A stretch of 64,000 bases of DNA from Enemella evansiae. GTDB lineage: Bacteria > Actinomycetota > Actinomycetes > Propionibacteriales > Propionibacteriaceae. The notes below the pieces were generated by a model. The model was not told where the DNA came from, made no database searches, and was given only the letters and a program-made list of their open reading frames with translations. Positions 35,863 through 46,457 of this stretch are shown piece after piece (the stretch's first letter is position 1; every line of letters starts with the position of its first letter). The translations under genes were made by a program, and so were the position numbers. The DNA lies in the NCBI RefSeq assembly GCF_002250705.1, contig NZ_NMVP01000007.1, positions 29,180-93,179 on the forward strand, read 5' to 3'.

Positions 35863-36843
35863 ATGACCACTACCCCGCCCCGCCCGATCGCCCTGCCCGC
35901 TGAACCCGCCGACTACGCCGGCCTGACCCGCGGCCCGCTGCACGCCTGGTGGCGGCCGTTCTGGTCGCTGCTGCTGCTGGCAGTGGTCGCCGGGATCCTC
36001 ACCGTTGTGCTCATTCTGCTGGCGGTGGGCATCACCATCGCACGTGGCCTGCCACCGACCGCCACGCTGACCCAGTTCGACGTCTTCACCAACGGCGCAC
36101 TCGGGTTGCTGCTGAACAATCTCTCGCTGAGCATCTCGATCCCGGCGGTGATCGTCGCGACCGCGCTGGCCCAACGCCTCCCCCGCGGTTATGTGTCCTC
36201 GGTGACGGGGCGATTCCGCTGGCGATGGTTCCTCCGGATCACGCTCTGCCTGCTGCCGGTGTTCCTGCTCACCATCGGCACTGTCCGCGCGATCAACTAC
36301 ACCGGTGTCCGTCCCGAACCCCAGTGGGGTTGGCTGATCCTGGTGGTCCTGCTCACCACGCCGCTGCAGACTGCCGGGGAGGAATACCTCTTCCGGGGCT
36401 GGCTGCCACAGAACGTGGGCGGCTGGTTCCGAGCCCGGTGGCTGGCCTGGGGCGTACCGGTGCTGCTGTCGACCGCGATCTTCGCGCTGCTGCACCTGTC
36501 ACTCGATCCGTGGGTGCTCGCCGACTTGGCGATCTTCGCCGTGGCGGCCTCGGTGATGACCTGGCGGACCGGCGGAATCGAAGCTGCCATCGCGATGCAT
36601 GTGCTGAGCAATGCGCTGATACTGGGTTCGGGGGCGGTGCTCGGCGGGTTGCGCAACAGCTTCGTCACCCAGCAGACCACCGGCAGCTGGGATCTGGTGG
36701 TGGTCACGCTGATCACCCAGGGCCTCAGCGTGGCCGTGGTGTTCTGGGCCGCACGCCGTTTCGGGATCCAGCGGCTCAGCGCGCCACCACCGGCCGGTTC
36801 AGTCGGCGATCCGGGCGTACGCCTCGGCGAGCGCGCGGGCTGA
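35863..36843 (+). CDS. CPBP family intramembrane metalloprotease
   Basis: The 326-residue membrane protein has about eight hydrophobic segments and the CPBP/Abi motif EEYLFRGW (Glu173, Glu174, Arg178) with a later FALLHLS histidine. Such proteases resemble CAAX prenyl proteases; bacterial targets are mostly unknown. The last 45 bp overlap the convergent nucleosidase gene. Confidence 0.88.
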   Translation: MTTTPPRPIALPAEPADYAGLTRGPLHAWWRPFWSLLLLAVVAGILTVVLILLAVGITIARGLPPTATLTQFDVFTNGALGLLLNNLSLSISIPAVIVATALAQRLPRGYVSSVTGRFRWRWFLRITLCLLPVFLLTIGTVRAINYTGVRPEPQWGWLILVVLLTTPLQTAGEEYLFRGWLPQNVGGWFRARWLAWGVPVLLSTAIFALLHLSLDPWVLADLAIFAVAASVMTWRTGGIEAAIAMHVLSNALILGSGAVLGGLRNSFVTQQTTGSWDLVVVTLITQGLSVAVVFWAARRFGIQRLSAPPPAGSVGDPGVRLGERAG

Positions 36844-37356
36844 CCGGTCGACCAGGTCCTTCCATGCCAGCGCCTGCTGATCGGCGGAATCCGAGACGTG
36901 CTTGATCATCCGCAGGGGTACGCCGAGCGCGCGGCAGGCGTACGCGATCGCGAAACCCTCCATGTCGACCAGGTCGCAGCGTCCGAGCAGCGCCTCCCGC
37001 GCCGCCCCACCGGCGACGAAGGAATCACCGGTACCGAGGACCGGCCCGTCGCCGGTCAGCTCGATCCGGTTCTCCACCCGGACACCGGCGGCGGCCAGCA
37101 CCTCTTCGTCGATGTCCCGGTTGAGCACCGCGGACGGTTCGAAGATCCCGCTCAGCCCTTCGGTCAGGGCACCGCAGCTGCCCAGGTTGATCGCCCGCAA
37201 TTCGTGTCGGGATTGGGGATCCGGGCAGCGCTGCAGGATCTCCCGGGTCGCGGCGACGGCGGCCGGGGTCATCCCGACCCCGGTGATAACCAGGTCGACA
37301 TCGGCCGGCAGGTGGGCCGCTTCCCAGCGGTGGGCGACGAGAACGAGTGGACGCAC
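36799..37356 (-). CDS. Nucleoside phosphorylase-like nucleosidase
   Basis: The 185-residue protein resembles short nucleosidases related to MTA/SAH nucleosidase: NLGSCGALTEGLSGIFEPSAVLNRD and a DLVDMEGFAIAYACR motif in place of the usual ME(A/S) substrate-binding Glu site. It probably splits a nucleoside for salvage; the substrate is unknown. It is shorter than MtnN (about 230 residues). It converges with and overlaps the CPBP gene. Confidence 0.8.
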   Translation of the reverse strand: MRPLVLVAHRWEAAHLPADVDLVITGVGMTPAAVAATREILQRCPDPQSRHELRAINLGSCGALTEGLSGIFEPSAVLNRDIDEEVLAAAGVRVENRIELTGDGPVLGTGDSFVAGGAAREALLGRCDLVDMEGFAIAYACRALGVPLRMIKHVSDSADQQALAWKDLVDRSARALAEAYARIAD

Positions 37357-37393
37357 CCGAGCAGGCTATCGGTCCCCCGCCACCGATCGCCGG

Positions 37394-39712
37394 TCAGCGG
37401 TGCCGGCCGGTGTTGGCCAACCCGCCCACCGACTCCTTCACCGCCGGTGCCGGTGGCACAGCGGTGCCGGTGGGCGCCGCCGTGGGTGTCGGCGTGCCCG
37501 GGCCCGCGGTGGTCGGGCCGGGGCTGGGGCTGGGTGTCGCGCTGGGGCTGGGGGTCGGGGTGCAGCGAGCGGCCGGCACGTCGTGGCGGCCGTCGGGGGT
37601 GAAGGGGCTGGTGATGCTGGGGGCACCGTTCTCCAGGTGGCCGGTGATCCAGAACCGGTTCTCCCCGGCACGGACGATCAGGTCGTACCAGCCATGCATG
37701 GCACAGGTGTCGATGGTCCGGGTGATGCTGGCGCGGGCGCCGAGCTGGATCCGGGTCACCGCACCGGTGCCGGTCGCGGGGCCGGTCGCGGCATCGGTCA
37801 GTTCGACCGTCAGCGGTGTATCCCCGGTGTTGCCGATCTCCACCCGGAGCAGGCCGGCGCCATGGTCGGAGGAGGCGGTCACCAGCAGGGTCCCGTCGGT
37901 GCGGAAGTCGCGGCGGAAGCGGTTCGGGCCCAGCACCACGATCTCGCGGACAGCGCCCGCGCGGGCCGTCGTCCCGCCCGTCCGGGTCTGACCGAGCGGC
38001 AGGGTGAGCTGCCCGGAAACCACGCGGTGCAAGGGATCGCCGCCACCGCTGAGGTCCAGCACCGCGACGTTGGCCGCAGCCTTTCCGGTATTGGTCAGCT
38101 GCAGCCGGTCGGAGCCGGGATCGTAGCTGGCGTCGAGGCGGTAGGGCAGGGCATCCGCCGGGCGCACCCCGGCCTCCTGCCGAGGCAGTTGCTGCTGCTG
38201 CGGCGGGGTCGGCTTCCAGCGGCTGGTGAACGGCGGCACCGGGCCGGGCCGGGTCAGCGCCGGCAGGCTCGGCGTCGGCGTCCCACCGAGGTCGAGCACC
38301 CCGGCCAGGTCCCCGGTGACGCTGCGCCGCCAGTCCGAGATCTGGGTGCAGGCGACCCCGGTCCAGGTCTCCAGCAACCGGATCACCGAGGTGTGGTCGA
38401 AGACCTGGGAGTTGACCCGACCCCCGACGGTCCAGGGCGAGACGACCAGCATCGGCACCCGCGGGCCCAGCCCGGTCGGCAAGCCGTCCCACCACTCCTC
38501 GCTCACCGAGCGAGGCGGGACCGGATGCAGCAGGTGGTCGAAGTAGCCGTCGAACTCGTCGAAGGTGAGGATGAACACCGTCTTGCGCCAGACCGCGGGA
38601 TTGTCGCCGAAGGCCTGCAGCAGATCGTGCACCAGTTGGGAACCCTCGATCGGTGAGGAGCCGGCCGGATGCTCACAGTCCTCGGAGTTGGCGACCAGGT
38701 GGGTGACCCGCGGCAGTGCGTCCCGGGCCACCTGATCGGCGAAGGCGGCCGCCAGCGTACCCGCCGGTCGACGGCGCAGCGCCCGGTCGAACAGCTCCCG
38801 GTCGGCCGGGGACACCTGGGCCAGTGCGGCCTCGAGCTGGTCCAGCAGCGTCCGCCGCCGGTTCTCATCGGCCCGCAGCACCGCACCGTAGAACGACTCC
38901 ATGTTCGTCCACACCCCCGGGACCCGGCTGAGCACCCGCCGCGTCAATTCCTTGTAGGGCTGGAAATACTCCTCGTTGGAGTCGGTGAAGTTGTCCCACT
39001 CCTGCAGGATCTGCCAGGACACCCCGGCCCGCTGGAGCTCCTGCTGATAGGTGGGCCAGTCGTAGCCGGCATGGGTCTCCGCGTAGGCGGCGTTGTCGAC
39101 GGCGCGGCGTACGCCACCCGGTTCGTAACCGGTCTTCCCGCTGATCAGGTGGTTCCGGTTGGGGCTGGTCCCGGCGGTGATCGAGCAGAAGTAGTGGTCG
39201 CAGATGGTGAAGTTGTCGGCGAGCTCGAACTGGAAGGGCAGGTCGCGCCGGTCGTAGGCCGCCATCGTCGCCGCCCCCTTGGCCGCGATCCAGTTGTCCT
39301 CCCAGCCGTTGTTCCAGGCGCGGCCACCGTCGGCCCAGCTGTGCGGCAGCGAGGCGATGTATTCGATGTCGTTGGCGCCGGCGTCGCGGGCCTCGCGGAC
39401 CAGGAAGGGCAGCTGGTGACCACCACCGGAGGTCGGCTGGGCGAAGACGGTGCCGCCGTCGCGGGTGGGTGCGACGGTCTTGTCGGCGAAGCCGCAGACC
39501 CCTTGGAGGGTGCCGTAGTAGTGGTCGAAGGAACGGTTCTCCTGCATCAGGATGACCACGTGCTCGACGCCCTTGAGCCCACCCGGTGCCGGTGGCAGCG
39601 CCATCGCCGTGCGGAAGGAGGCGGGCAGCAGCGAGGCGGCACCGACGGCGGCGCCGAGACCGAGCAGGTGCCGGCGGGAGAGGGTGGTCATGGCAGGGAT
39701 GGGGCGACTCAT
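37394..39712 (-). CDS. Secreted phospholipase C (phosphoesterase family)
   Basis: The 772-residue protein begins with a twin-arginine signal (SRRHLLGLGAAVGAASLLPASF). A phosphoesterase domain follows (HVVILMQENRSFDHYYGTL; residues about 45-430) and then DUF756-type C-terminal domains (about 500-690). The tail is a Pro/Thr/Ser-rich stretch ending LANTG-RHR-stop. LANTG looks like a LAxTG sortase motif, but there is no membrane helix after it. Substrate is probably a phosphatidylcholine-like lipid. Confidence 0.88.
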   Translation of the reverse strand: MSRPIPAMTTLSRRHLLGLGAAVGAASLLPASFRTAMALPPAPGGLKGVEHVVILMQENRSFDHYYGTLQGVCGFADKTVAPTRDGGTVFAQPTSGGGHQLPFLVREARDAGANDIEYIASLPHSWADGGRAWNNGWEDNWIAAKGAATMAAYDRRDLPFQFELADNFTICDHYFCSITAGTSPNRNHLISGKTGYEPGGVRRAVDNAAYAETHAGYDWPTYQQELQRAGVSWQILQEWDNFTDSNEEYFQPYKELTRRVLSRVPGVWTNMESFYGAVLRADENRRRTLLDQLEAALAQVSPADRELFDRALRRRPAGTLAAAFADQVARDALPRVTHLVANSEDCEHPAGSSPIEGSQLVHDLLQAFGDNPAVWRKTVFILTFDEFDGYFDHLLHPVPPRSVSEEWWDGLPTGLGPRVPMLVVSPWTVGGRVNSQVFDHTSVIRLLETWTGVACTQISDWRRSVTGDLAGVLDLGGTPTPSLPALTRPGPVPPFTSRWKPTPPQQQQLPRQEAGVRPADALPYRLDASYDPGSDRLQLTNTGKAAANVAVLDLSGGGDPLHRVVSGQLTLPLGQTRTGGTTARAGAVREIVVLGPNRFRRDFRTDGTLLVTASSDHGAGLLRVEIGNTGDTPLTVELTDAATGPATGTGAVTRIQLGARASITRTIDTCAMHGWYDLIVRAGENRFWITGHLENGAPSITSPFTPDGRHDVPAARCTPTPSPSATPSPSPGPTTAGPGTPTPTAAPTGTAVPPAPAVKESVGGLANTGRHR

Positions 39713-39810
39713 GCCGGGAAACCTGTCAGAGCCAGGTGATCACCGATCGATGGAAACCCAACAGCAGATGAACATTCGGCGACCGGTGCGGGTTGCCGCC
39801 GCTGGGCGAC

Positions 39811-41664
<1,854 letters not shown>

Positions 41665-41804
41665 GTGCTTCCTGGTTCGGGATCGGTCGGACTGGTCCAC
41701 CTCGGTGGACACACCATCTTCTCACGGGGTACGCCGAAGTGCCGATTCGGCGACTGGCAAGCTATCGCTCCGAGCAGCACACCGAACGCACGAGAGGAGC
41801 AGAT

Positions 41805-42353
41805 GTGGACATCACCCAGATCATCGCCGAGCAGCACGACCAGCAGCGCACCATGTTCGCCCAGCTGGAGCAGTTCCCCGCCGACGACCACACCGGGCTG
41901 GGCGCGCTGTGGCAGCGGCTGGCGATCTTCCTGGAGACCCATGCCGAGGCCGAGGAGCGCTACTTCTATCCGCATCTGCTGAAGCAGGGTGAGGGCGCGG
42001 CCGACGCCGACTCGGTCGATGAGGAGGTCGAGGATGCGATCGGCGACCACAACAACATCCGCGACGCGGTCCGCCGGGCGGAGGCCGAGCAGGTCGGCTC
42101 CGAGGCGTGGTGGCAGGCGGTCAGCGACGCCAATGTCGCCAACTCCACCCACATGGCCGAGGAGGAGCGTCAGGATCTGACCGACTTCCGCCGCAATGCC
42201 AGCCTGCAGCAGCGCCACGACATCGCAGTGCAGTTCCTGCGTTACGAGGCCCTGCGGGCGGCCGACGGGATCGAGGCCAGCGACAAGGATCCCGAGGACT
42301 ACGTCGAGGCACCGGAGAAGACCATGCGGGAGGCGGAGGCGAAGGACAACTGA
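41805..42353 (+). CDS. Hemerythrin HHE-domain protein
   Basis: The 182-residue helical protein has the di-iron ligand pattern of hemerythrin-like HHE domains: AEQHDQQR, ETHAEAEERYFYPHL, GDHNNIRDA and STHMAEEE. Such proteins bind oxygen or sense iron/redox state. The start is GTG 41805 with AGAGGAGC upstream; an ATG two bases earlier is out of frame. It is divergent from lepA. Confidence 0.9.
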   Translation: MDITQIIAEQHDQQRTMFAQLEQFPADDHTGLGALWQRLAIFLETHAEAEERYFYPHLLKQGEGAADADSVDEEVEDAIGDHNNIRDAVRRAEAEQVGSEAWWQAVSDANVANSTHMAEEERQDLTDFRRNASLQQRHDIAVQFLRYEALRAADGIEASDKDPEDYVEAPEKTMREAEAKDN

Positions 42354-42450
42354 CCTCACGGGCCCGGCGCCGCGGGCGTCGGGCCCTTTCACAGCCGTTC
42401 ACAGGTTGCGGCCCTTGGGAGTGGACCACCGGGCAGGGAGAATAGGACGC

Positions 42451-43059
42451 ATGACCTACCAGAATCCCGCCGCGCCCCGGCGCCAGGTGGAGACCCCCAA
42501 GGGCGCCGCGATCTTCATGATCGGGGCGGTCGTGCTGCTGTGGGCACTGGAGGCCATCGACACCGTTCTCCTCGGCCTGCTGGACACCCTCGGCATCCAC
42601 GCCCAGGAGCCGACCGGCTGGGTCGGGATCCTCTTCGCCCCGTTCCTGCACTTCGGCTTCGGGCACCTGATCGCGAACACGATCCCGCTGCTGGTGCTCG
42701 GCTTCCTGATCCTCGTCGGCCGTGGCGGCGCCGCGCGGATGGTCGGGTCCACCATCATCTCGGCGATCAGCTCCGGCCTGTCGGCCTGGGTGCTCTCCCC
42801 CGCGCACACGGTGATCCTGGGTGCCTCCGGTGTCATCTTCGGCTGGCTCACCTATCTGCTGACCCGCGGCATCTTCGCCCGTGACGTGAAGAACATCGTC
42901 ATCGGCGTGGTGGTCTTCATGGTCTACGGCGGTGTGTTGTGGGGTGTCTTCCCGACCCAGGCCGGCGTCTCCTGGCAGGCCCACCTCGGCGGCGCCATCG
43001 GTGGCGTACTGGCCGCCTGGCTGATGCACCGGCGAGCCGCCCGCAAGGTGACCGTCTGA
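42451..43059 (+). CDS. Rhomboid family intramembrane serine protease
   Basis: The 202-residue protein has six predicted helices and the rhomboid signature: HFGFGHLIANTIPLLVLG after the first helix, catalytic Ser126 in GASGVIFG and His178 in WQAHLGG. It cuts membrane proteins within the bilayer; its target is unknown. The ATG at 42451 follows a hemerythrin gene after about 100 bp. Confidence 0.92.
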   Translation: MTYQNPAAPRRQVETPKGAAIFMIGAVVLLWALEAIDTVLLGLLDTLGIHAQEPTGWVGILFAPFLHFGFGHLIANTIPLLVLGFLILVGRGGAARMVGSTIISAISSGLSAWVLSPAHTVILGASGVIFGWLTYLLTRGIFARDVKNIVIGVVVFMVYGGVLWGVFPTQAGVSWQAHLGGAIGGVLAAWLMHRRAARKVTV

Positions 43060-43074
43060 TCCGCTCCGGCGGAT

Positions 43075-43103
43075 TTGCCGCTCCGGCGGGCCGCAGGTAG
43101 AGT
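43075..43103 (+). promoter_or_regulatory. Promoter of rpsT
   Basis: TTGCCG (43075-43080), 17-bp spacer, TAGAGT (43098-43103). It is 70 bp before the rpsT start codon, leaving room for a leader. The boxes match the housekeeping sigma factor consensus fairly well. Confidence 0.6.
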
Positions 43104-43173
43104 TGCCCGCTGTGCTGCGTGCTCGACACGCACGACCGACCAACCGACACGAACCCGAGTAGAGGCCTGCCCC

Positions 43174-43434
43174 GTGGCGAACATCAAGTCCCAGATGAAG
43201 CGGATCAAGACGAACGAGAAGGCTCGTCAGCGCAACAAGGCTGTCAAGTCCGAGCTGCGCACCGCCGCCCGCCGCTTCAGCAAGGCCCTTGAGGACGGCG
43301 ACGCCGCCAAGGCCAAGGAGGCCGCGAAGCGCGCCACCCGGCTGCTGGACAAGGCCGTCTCCAAGGGCGTGATCCACAAGAACCAGGCCGCCAACAAGAA
43401 GTCGGCCATCGCGACCAAGGCCGCCAAGGCCTGA
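43174..43434 (+). CDS. rpsT: 30S ribosomal protein S20
   Basis: The 86-residue, Lys/Arg/Ala-rich protein begins [28 protein letters not shown], the standard S20 start, and binds 16S rRNA. It starts with GTG, common for this gene in high-GC bacteria. It stands alone on the plus strand beside the convergent holA. A hairpin terminator follows. Confidence 0.97.
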   Translation: MANIKSQMKRIKTNEKARQRNKAVKSELRTAARRFSKALEDGDAAKAKEAAKRATRLLDKAVSKGVIHKNQAANKKSAIATKAAKA

Positions 43435-43450
43435 TTCCGCGCACCGCAGC

Positions 43451-43484
43451 GCCCCGGGACCGTCGGACCCGGGGCGTTTCTGCG
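43451..43484 (+). terminator. Rho-independent-type terminator of rpsT
   Basis: GCCCCGGG (43451-43458) pairs with CCCGGGGC (43468-43475) over a 9-nt loop, followed by GTTTCTG. It is 16 bp after the rpsT stop. Confidence 0.8.
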
Positions 43485-43534
43485 TCCCCTGGTGACTCGG
43501 TCGGCAGCTTGCGAGCTGCCCAGCGAGTGGTGAC

Positions 43535-44503
43535 TCAGCCGCGCCGAGCGCGGGTGACGGCGAGCACGCAGCGCTCCAGGGCGTACGCCGGTTCGTCGGC
43601 GGCGCCCTTGATGTCGGCATCCGCGCGGGACACCGCGAGAATCGCGGTGGCCAGCCCGGCCTGGTCCCAGCTGCGGAGCTGCTGACGCATGGTGCGCAGC
43701 TTCCACGGCGGTACGCCGATGTCGCGGGCCAGGTCGTTGTCGCCCATCCCGGTGCGGTTGCCCTGCAGCTTGCCGAGCCCGCGCAGCCCGGAGGCCAGGG
43801 CGCTGGTGACCAGCACCGGCGCCACCCCGGTGGACAGCGCCCAGCGCAGCTGTTCCATCGCCCGGGTCGCGCGACCGGCGAGTGCCTCATCGGCGACCGC
43901 GAAGCTGGTCACCTCGGCCCGGCCGCCGAAGTAGCGGCGGACCAGCTGGGCGCCGATCTCCCCGCCGTCACCGTCGGCGACCAGCTGCCCGGCCGCCGCG
44001 GCGAGGGAGCGCAGGTCGTGGCCGACGGAGTCGACGAGCAGCTGGGCGGCCTCGGTCTCGATCCGGCCGCCGCTGCGGCGTACCTCATTGGTGACGAAGG
44101 GCACGAGCTCGCGCGGCTTGAGCGCGGCGGCGTCGACGACGGGGATCTTGGCCTTCTTCAGCTTGTCGATCAGCCCACGGCCCTTGGCGCCGCCGCCGTG
44201 CACCAGCACCAGCGCCACATCGGGCAGCGGATCGGTGGCGAGCCCGAGCACCACCGGGTGCAGGTCGGCGGCGAGGTTGGCCAGATCGCGGAGCACCACG
44301 ACCGTCGAGGTGGCGAACAGCGACCCGCCGGTCAGCTCGGCCAGCAACCCGGCATCCACCCGGGACGAGTCGACGTCGTGGACCTCGGCGTCGGACCGGT
44401 CGGCGCGCGCGGCGGTGACCCGCTCCGCGACGGCCCGATCGGCCAGCAGGGACTCGGGACCGCTGATCAGCAGCACGCTGCCGAACGGGGACTGCTTGGG
44501 CAT
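43535..44503 (-). CDS. holA: DNA polymerase III subunit delta
   Basis: HolA is the clamp-loader subunit that opens the beta sliding clamp. The 322-residue protein has the family layout: an SVLLISGPESLLADRAV N-terminus, a central AAA+-like fold and a C-terminal helical domain (LRWALSTGVAPVLVTSALASGLRGL). Position between comEC and rpsT is conserved in actinobacteria. Starts at 44503 or 44515 are both possible. Confidence 0.9.
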   Translation of the reverse strand: MPKQSPFGSVLLISGPESLLADRAVAERVTAARADRSDAEVHDVDSSRVDAGLLAELTGGSLFATSTVVVLRDLANLAADLHPVVLGLATDPLPDVALVLVHGGGAKGRGLIDKLKKAKIPVVDAAALKPRELVPFVTNEVRRSGGRIETEAAQLLVDSVGHDLRSLAAAAGQLVADGDGGEIGAQLVRRYFGGRAEVTSFAVADEALAGRATRAMEQLRWALSTGVAPVLVTSALASGLRGLGKLQGNRTGMGDNDLARDIGVPPWKLRTMRQQLRSWDQAGLATAILAVSRADADIKGAADEPAYALERCVLAVTRARRG

Positions 44504-44589
44504 GGGGACCAGCATGCCAGCCCCGGCCGACATCCGGTTGCGCACCGGTGATCGCCTGGGGCCGATATGCCGGTCCCACGAACGAGGAC

Positions 44590-44612
44590 CGGCGATAACT
44601 GCTGACGAAGTC
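44590..44612. promoter_or_regulatory. Shared 23-bp motif, copy 2
   Basis: CGGCGATAACTGCTGAC followed by GAAGTC is found here, between divergent holA and the MFS gene. The same 23 bp with one change occurs at 33317-33339, upstream of the DUF3097 gene. It ends a few bases before a TAGGGT -10-like box (44617-44622). Confidence 0.5.
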
Positions 44613-44629
44613 GGTCTAGGGTCGGAATC

Positions 44630-45799
44630 GTGACCTCAGCCGCCCCGCGTACCGGACCTCCGGTGTCCCTGGCGGCGGCCGGGTTCATGAGCAGTTTCGA
44701 CCGGTTCGCGATCGGCCCGATGCTGGTGGTGATGGCCACCGATCTGGGCGAGCCGTTGGCGGCGGTGGTCGCGCTCGCCGGGGCGTACTTCCTCGCCTAT
44801 GGGCTGAGCCAACCGCTGTGGGGCGTGCTGTCGGACCGGCTCGGCCGGGTCCGGTTGATCCAGTTCACCCTGATCGTCGGCGGTGCGGCGAGCATCGCGT
44901 CGGGGTTCGCACCGAATCTGGCCGTGCTGCTGGTGCTGCGGATCATCGCCGGGGCCTGTTTCGGTGCCGTGGTCCCGACCTCGCTCACCTATGTCGGGGA
45001 CACCGTCGAGCTGTCCGCCCGGCAGCGGGCGTTGTCGGACCTGATGGCGACGATGGCGGTCGGTACCGCGCTGGCCACGGCCCTGTCGGGACTGCTGGCC
45101 CACTCCTTCGGCTGGCGGTCGGTGTTCGTGCTGTCCGGGGTCTGTTCGCTGATCCCCGGCCTGCTGGTCGGCCGGTTGCCCGAACCGCAGCGCGCACCGG
45201 TCGCCGGCAACATCGCCGTGCAGTTGCAGACCGCGATCGCGAACCGGTGGGCGCTGCTGCTCTACGCACTGGTGATGGTCGAGGGCGGCGCGCTGCTCGG
45301 CATGCTCACCCTGCTGCCGCCGGCCCTGTCCGAGCACGGGGTCAACGTGTCGTTGGCCGGTCTGGCGACGGCCGCCTACGGGGTCGGGGTGATGGCCTTC
45401 TCCCGGTTGGTCCGCCCGCTGGCGCGGCGTTGGCCGATGTGGGGTCTGCTGCTGCTCGGCGGGGTGCAGCTGGCGATCGGCTTCGCGCTGGTCAGCTGGC
45501 GGGTCAACGTGGTCACGGTGCTGATCACCTCGCTGGCGCTCGGCGGCGGGTGGGCGTTCATGCACTCCTCGCTGCAGACCTGGGCCACCTCGGTGGTGCC
45601 GCAGGTCCGCGGCACGGTGGTCGCGCTCTTCGCCGGGTCGCTGTTCGTCGGCAGTTCGCTGGCCACCTGTCTCGCCGCCCCGTGGGCCGACACCGGTCAC
45701 TACCAGGCGATCTTCGCCGTCGCCGCGGTGGTGATGGTGCCGCTCACCCTGGTCGCGGTGCTGGGCCGGATCAGCTACCTGCGCCACACCGAGTCCTGA
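44630..45799 (+). CDS. MFS transporter
   Basis: The 389-residue protein has about twelve helices with MFS signature segments (AYFLAYGLSQPLWGVLSDRLGRVR between helices 2 and 3). It looks like a drug or metabolite exporter of the DHA type; no substrate can be given. Start GTG 44630 has TAGGGT seven bases upstream and no ribosome binding site, so it is probably leaderless. Confidence 0.87.
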   Translation: MTSAAPRTGPPVSLAAAGFMSSFDRFAIGPMLVVMATDLGEPLAAVVALAGAYFLAYGLSQPLWGVLSDRLGRVRLIQFTLIVGGAASIASGFAPNLAVLLVLRIIAGACFGAVVPTSLTYVGDTVELSARQRALSDLMATMAVGTALATALSGLLAHSFGWRSVFVLSGVCSLIPGLLVGRLPEPQRAPVAGNIAVQLQTAIANRWALLLYALVMVEGGALLGMLTLLPPALSEHGVNVSLAGLATAAYGVGVMAFSRLVRPLARRWPMWGLLLLGGVQLAIGFALVSWRVNVVTVLITSLALGGGWAFMHSSLQTWATSVVPQVRGTVVALFAGSLFVGSSLATCLAAPWADTGHYQAIFAVAAVVMVPLTLVAVLGRISYLRHTES

Positions 45800-45815
45800 C
45801 CGCCGCCCGGGCGGG

Positions 45816-46457
45816 TCAGCCGTCGGCGCCCACCCGGGTGCCGAGCAGCTCCTCGAGCGCGCGGCTGTCGGTGGAGACGCCGAAGGCGGGTGAACCGGGG
45901 CCGAATCGGACCCCCTCGGTGAGCGGGCCCACCAGCACCGGGTCGAAGCCGATCCGGTCGACGAATCCGGCGACCTGGATGACCGCATGCGGATCGTCAC
46001 CGGCGATGGCCAGCGCCGACCGGTCGGGGGCGCCGACCGGCCGGGCGTCCTCCTCCAGCTGGTGGTAGCCGAGATGACTGAAGGTCTTGACGACCCGCGC
46101 GCGCGGCAGCTCCTGCTGGATCACCGCGCTGCTGGGGCGTACGCCCTCGAACTCGGCCAGGATGCCGTCGGTGGGCGGCCAGTAGTTCATCGCGTCGATG
46201 ACCACCTTGCCGTCGAGTTCCCGAGCCGGGATCGTCGCGCGCTTGCCGAGCGGCAGGGCCAGGATCACCAGGTCCGCACTCCGGGCGGCCTGCGCCGCGC
46301 TGGCGGCGGTCGCACCGGGGCTCATCACATCGAGGATGAACTGCACCGGTCCGGGATCACCGGAGCCGGCGACGAGCGTACGGTAACCCGCCGCGACCGC
46401 CAGCCGGGCCAGTACGCTGCCGAGCTTGCCCGCGCCGAGGATGCCGACGGTGGTCAC
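45816..46457 (-). CDS. NADPH-dependent F420 reductase-like NAD(P)-binding protein
   Basis: The 213-residue protein starts with the Rossmann motif VGILGAGKLGSVLARLA and has LVILALPLG and VIDAMNYWPPTDG, as in NADP-binding domain proteins of the F420 reductase/ProC-like group. It may recycle or reduce a cofactor or act on a small carbonyl. GTG start at 46457 overlaps the stop of the luciferase-like gene, so the pair is coupled. Confidence 0.82.
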   Translation of the reverse strand: MTTVGILGAGKLGSVLARLAVAAGYRTLVAGSGDPGPVQFILDVMSPGATAASAAQAARSADLVILALPLGKRATIPARELDGKVVIDAMNYWPPTDGILAEFEGVRPSSAVIQQELPRARVVKTFSHLGYHQLEEDARPVGAPDRSALAIAGDDPHAVIQVAGFVDRIGFDPVLVGPLTEGVRFGPGSPAFGVSTDSRALEELLGTRVGADG

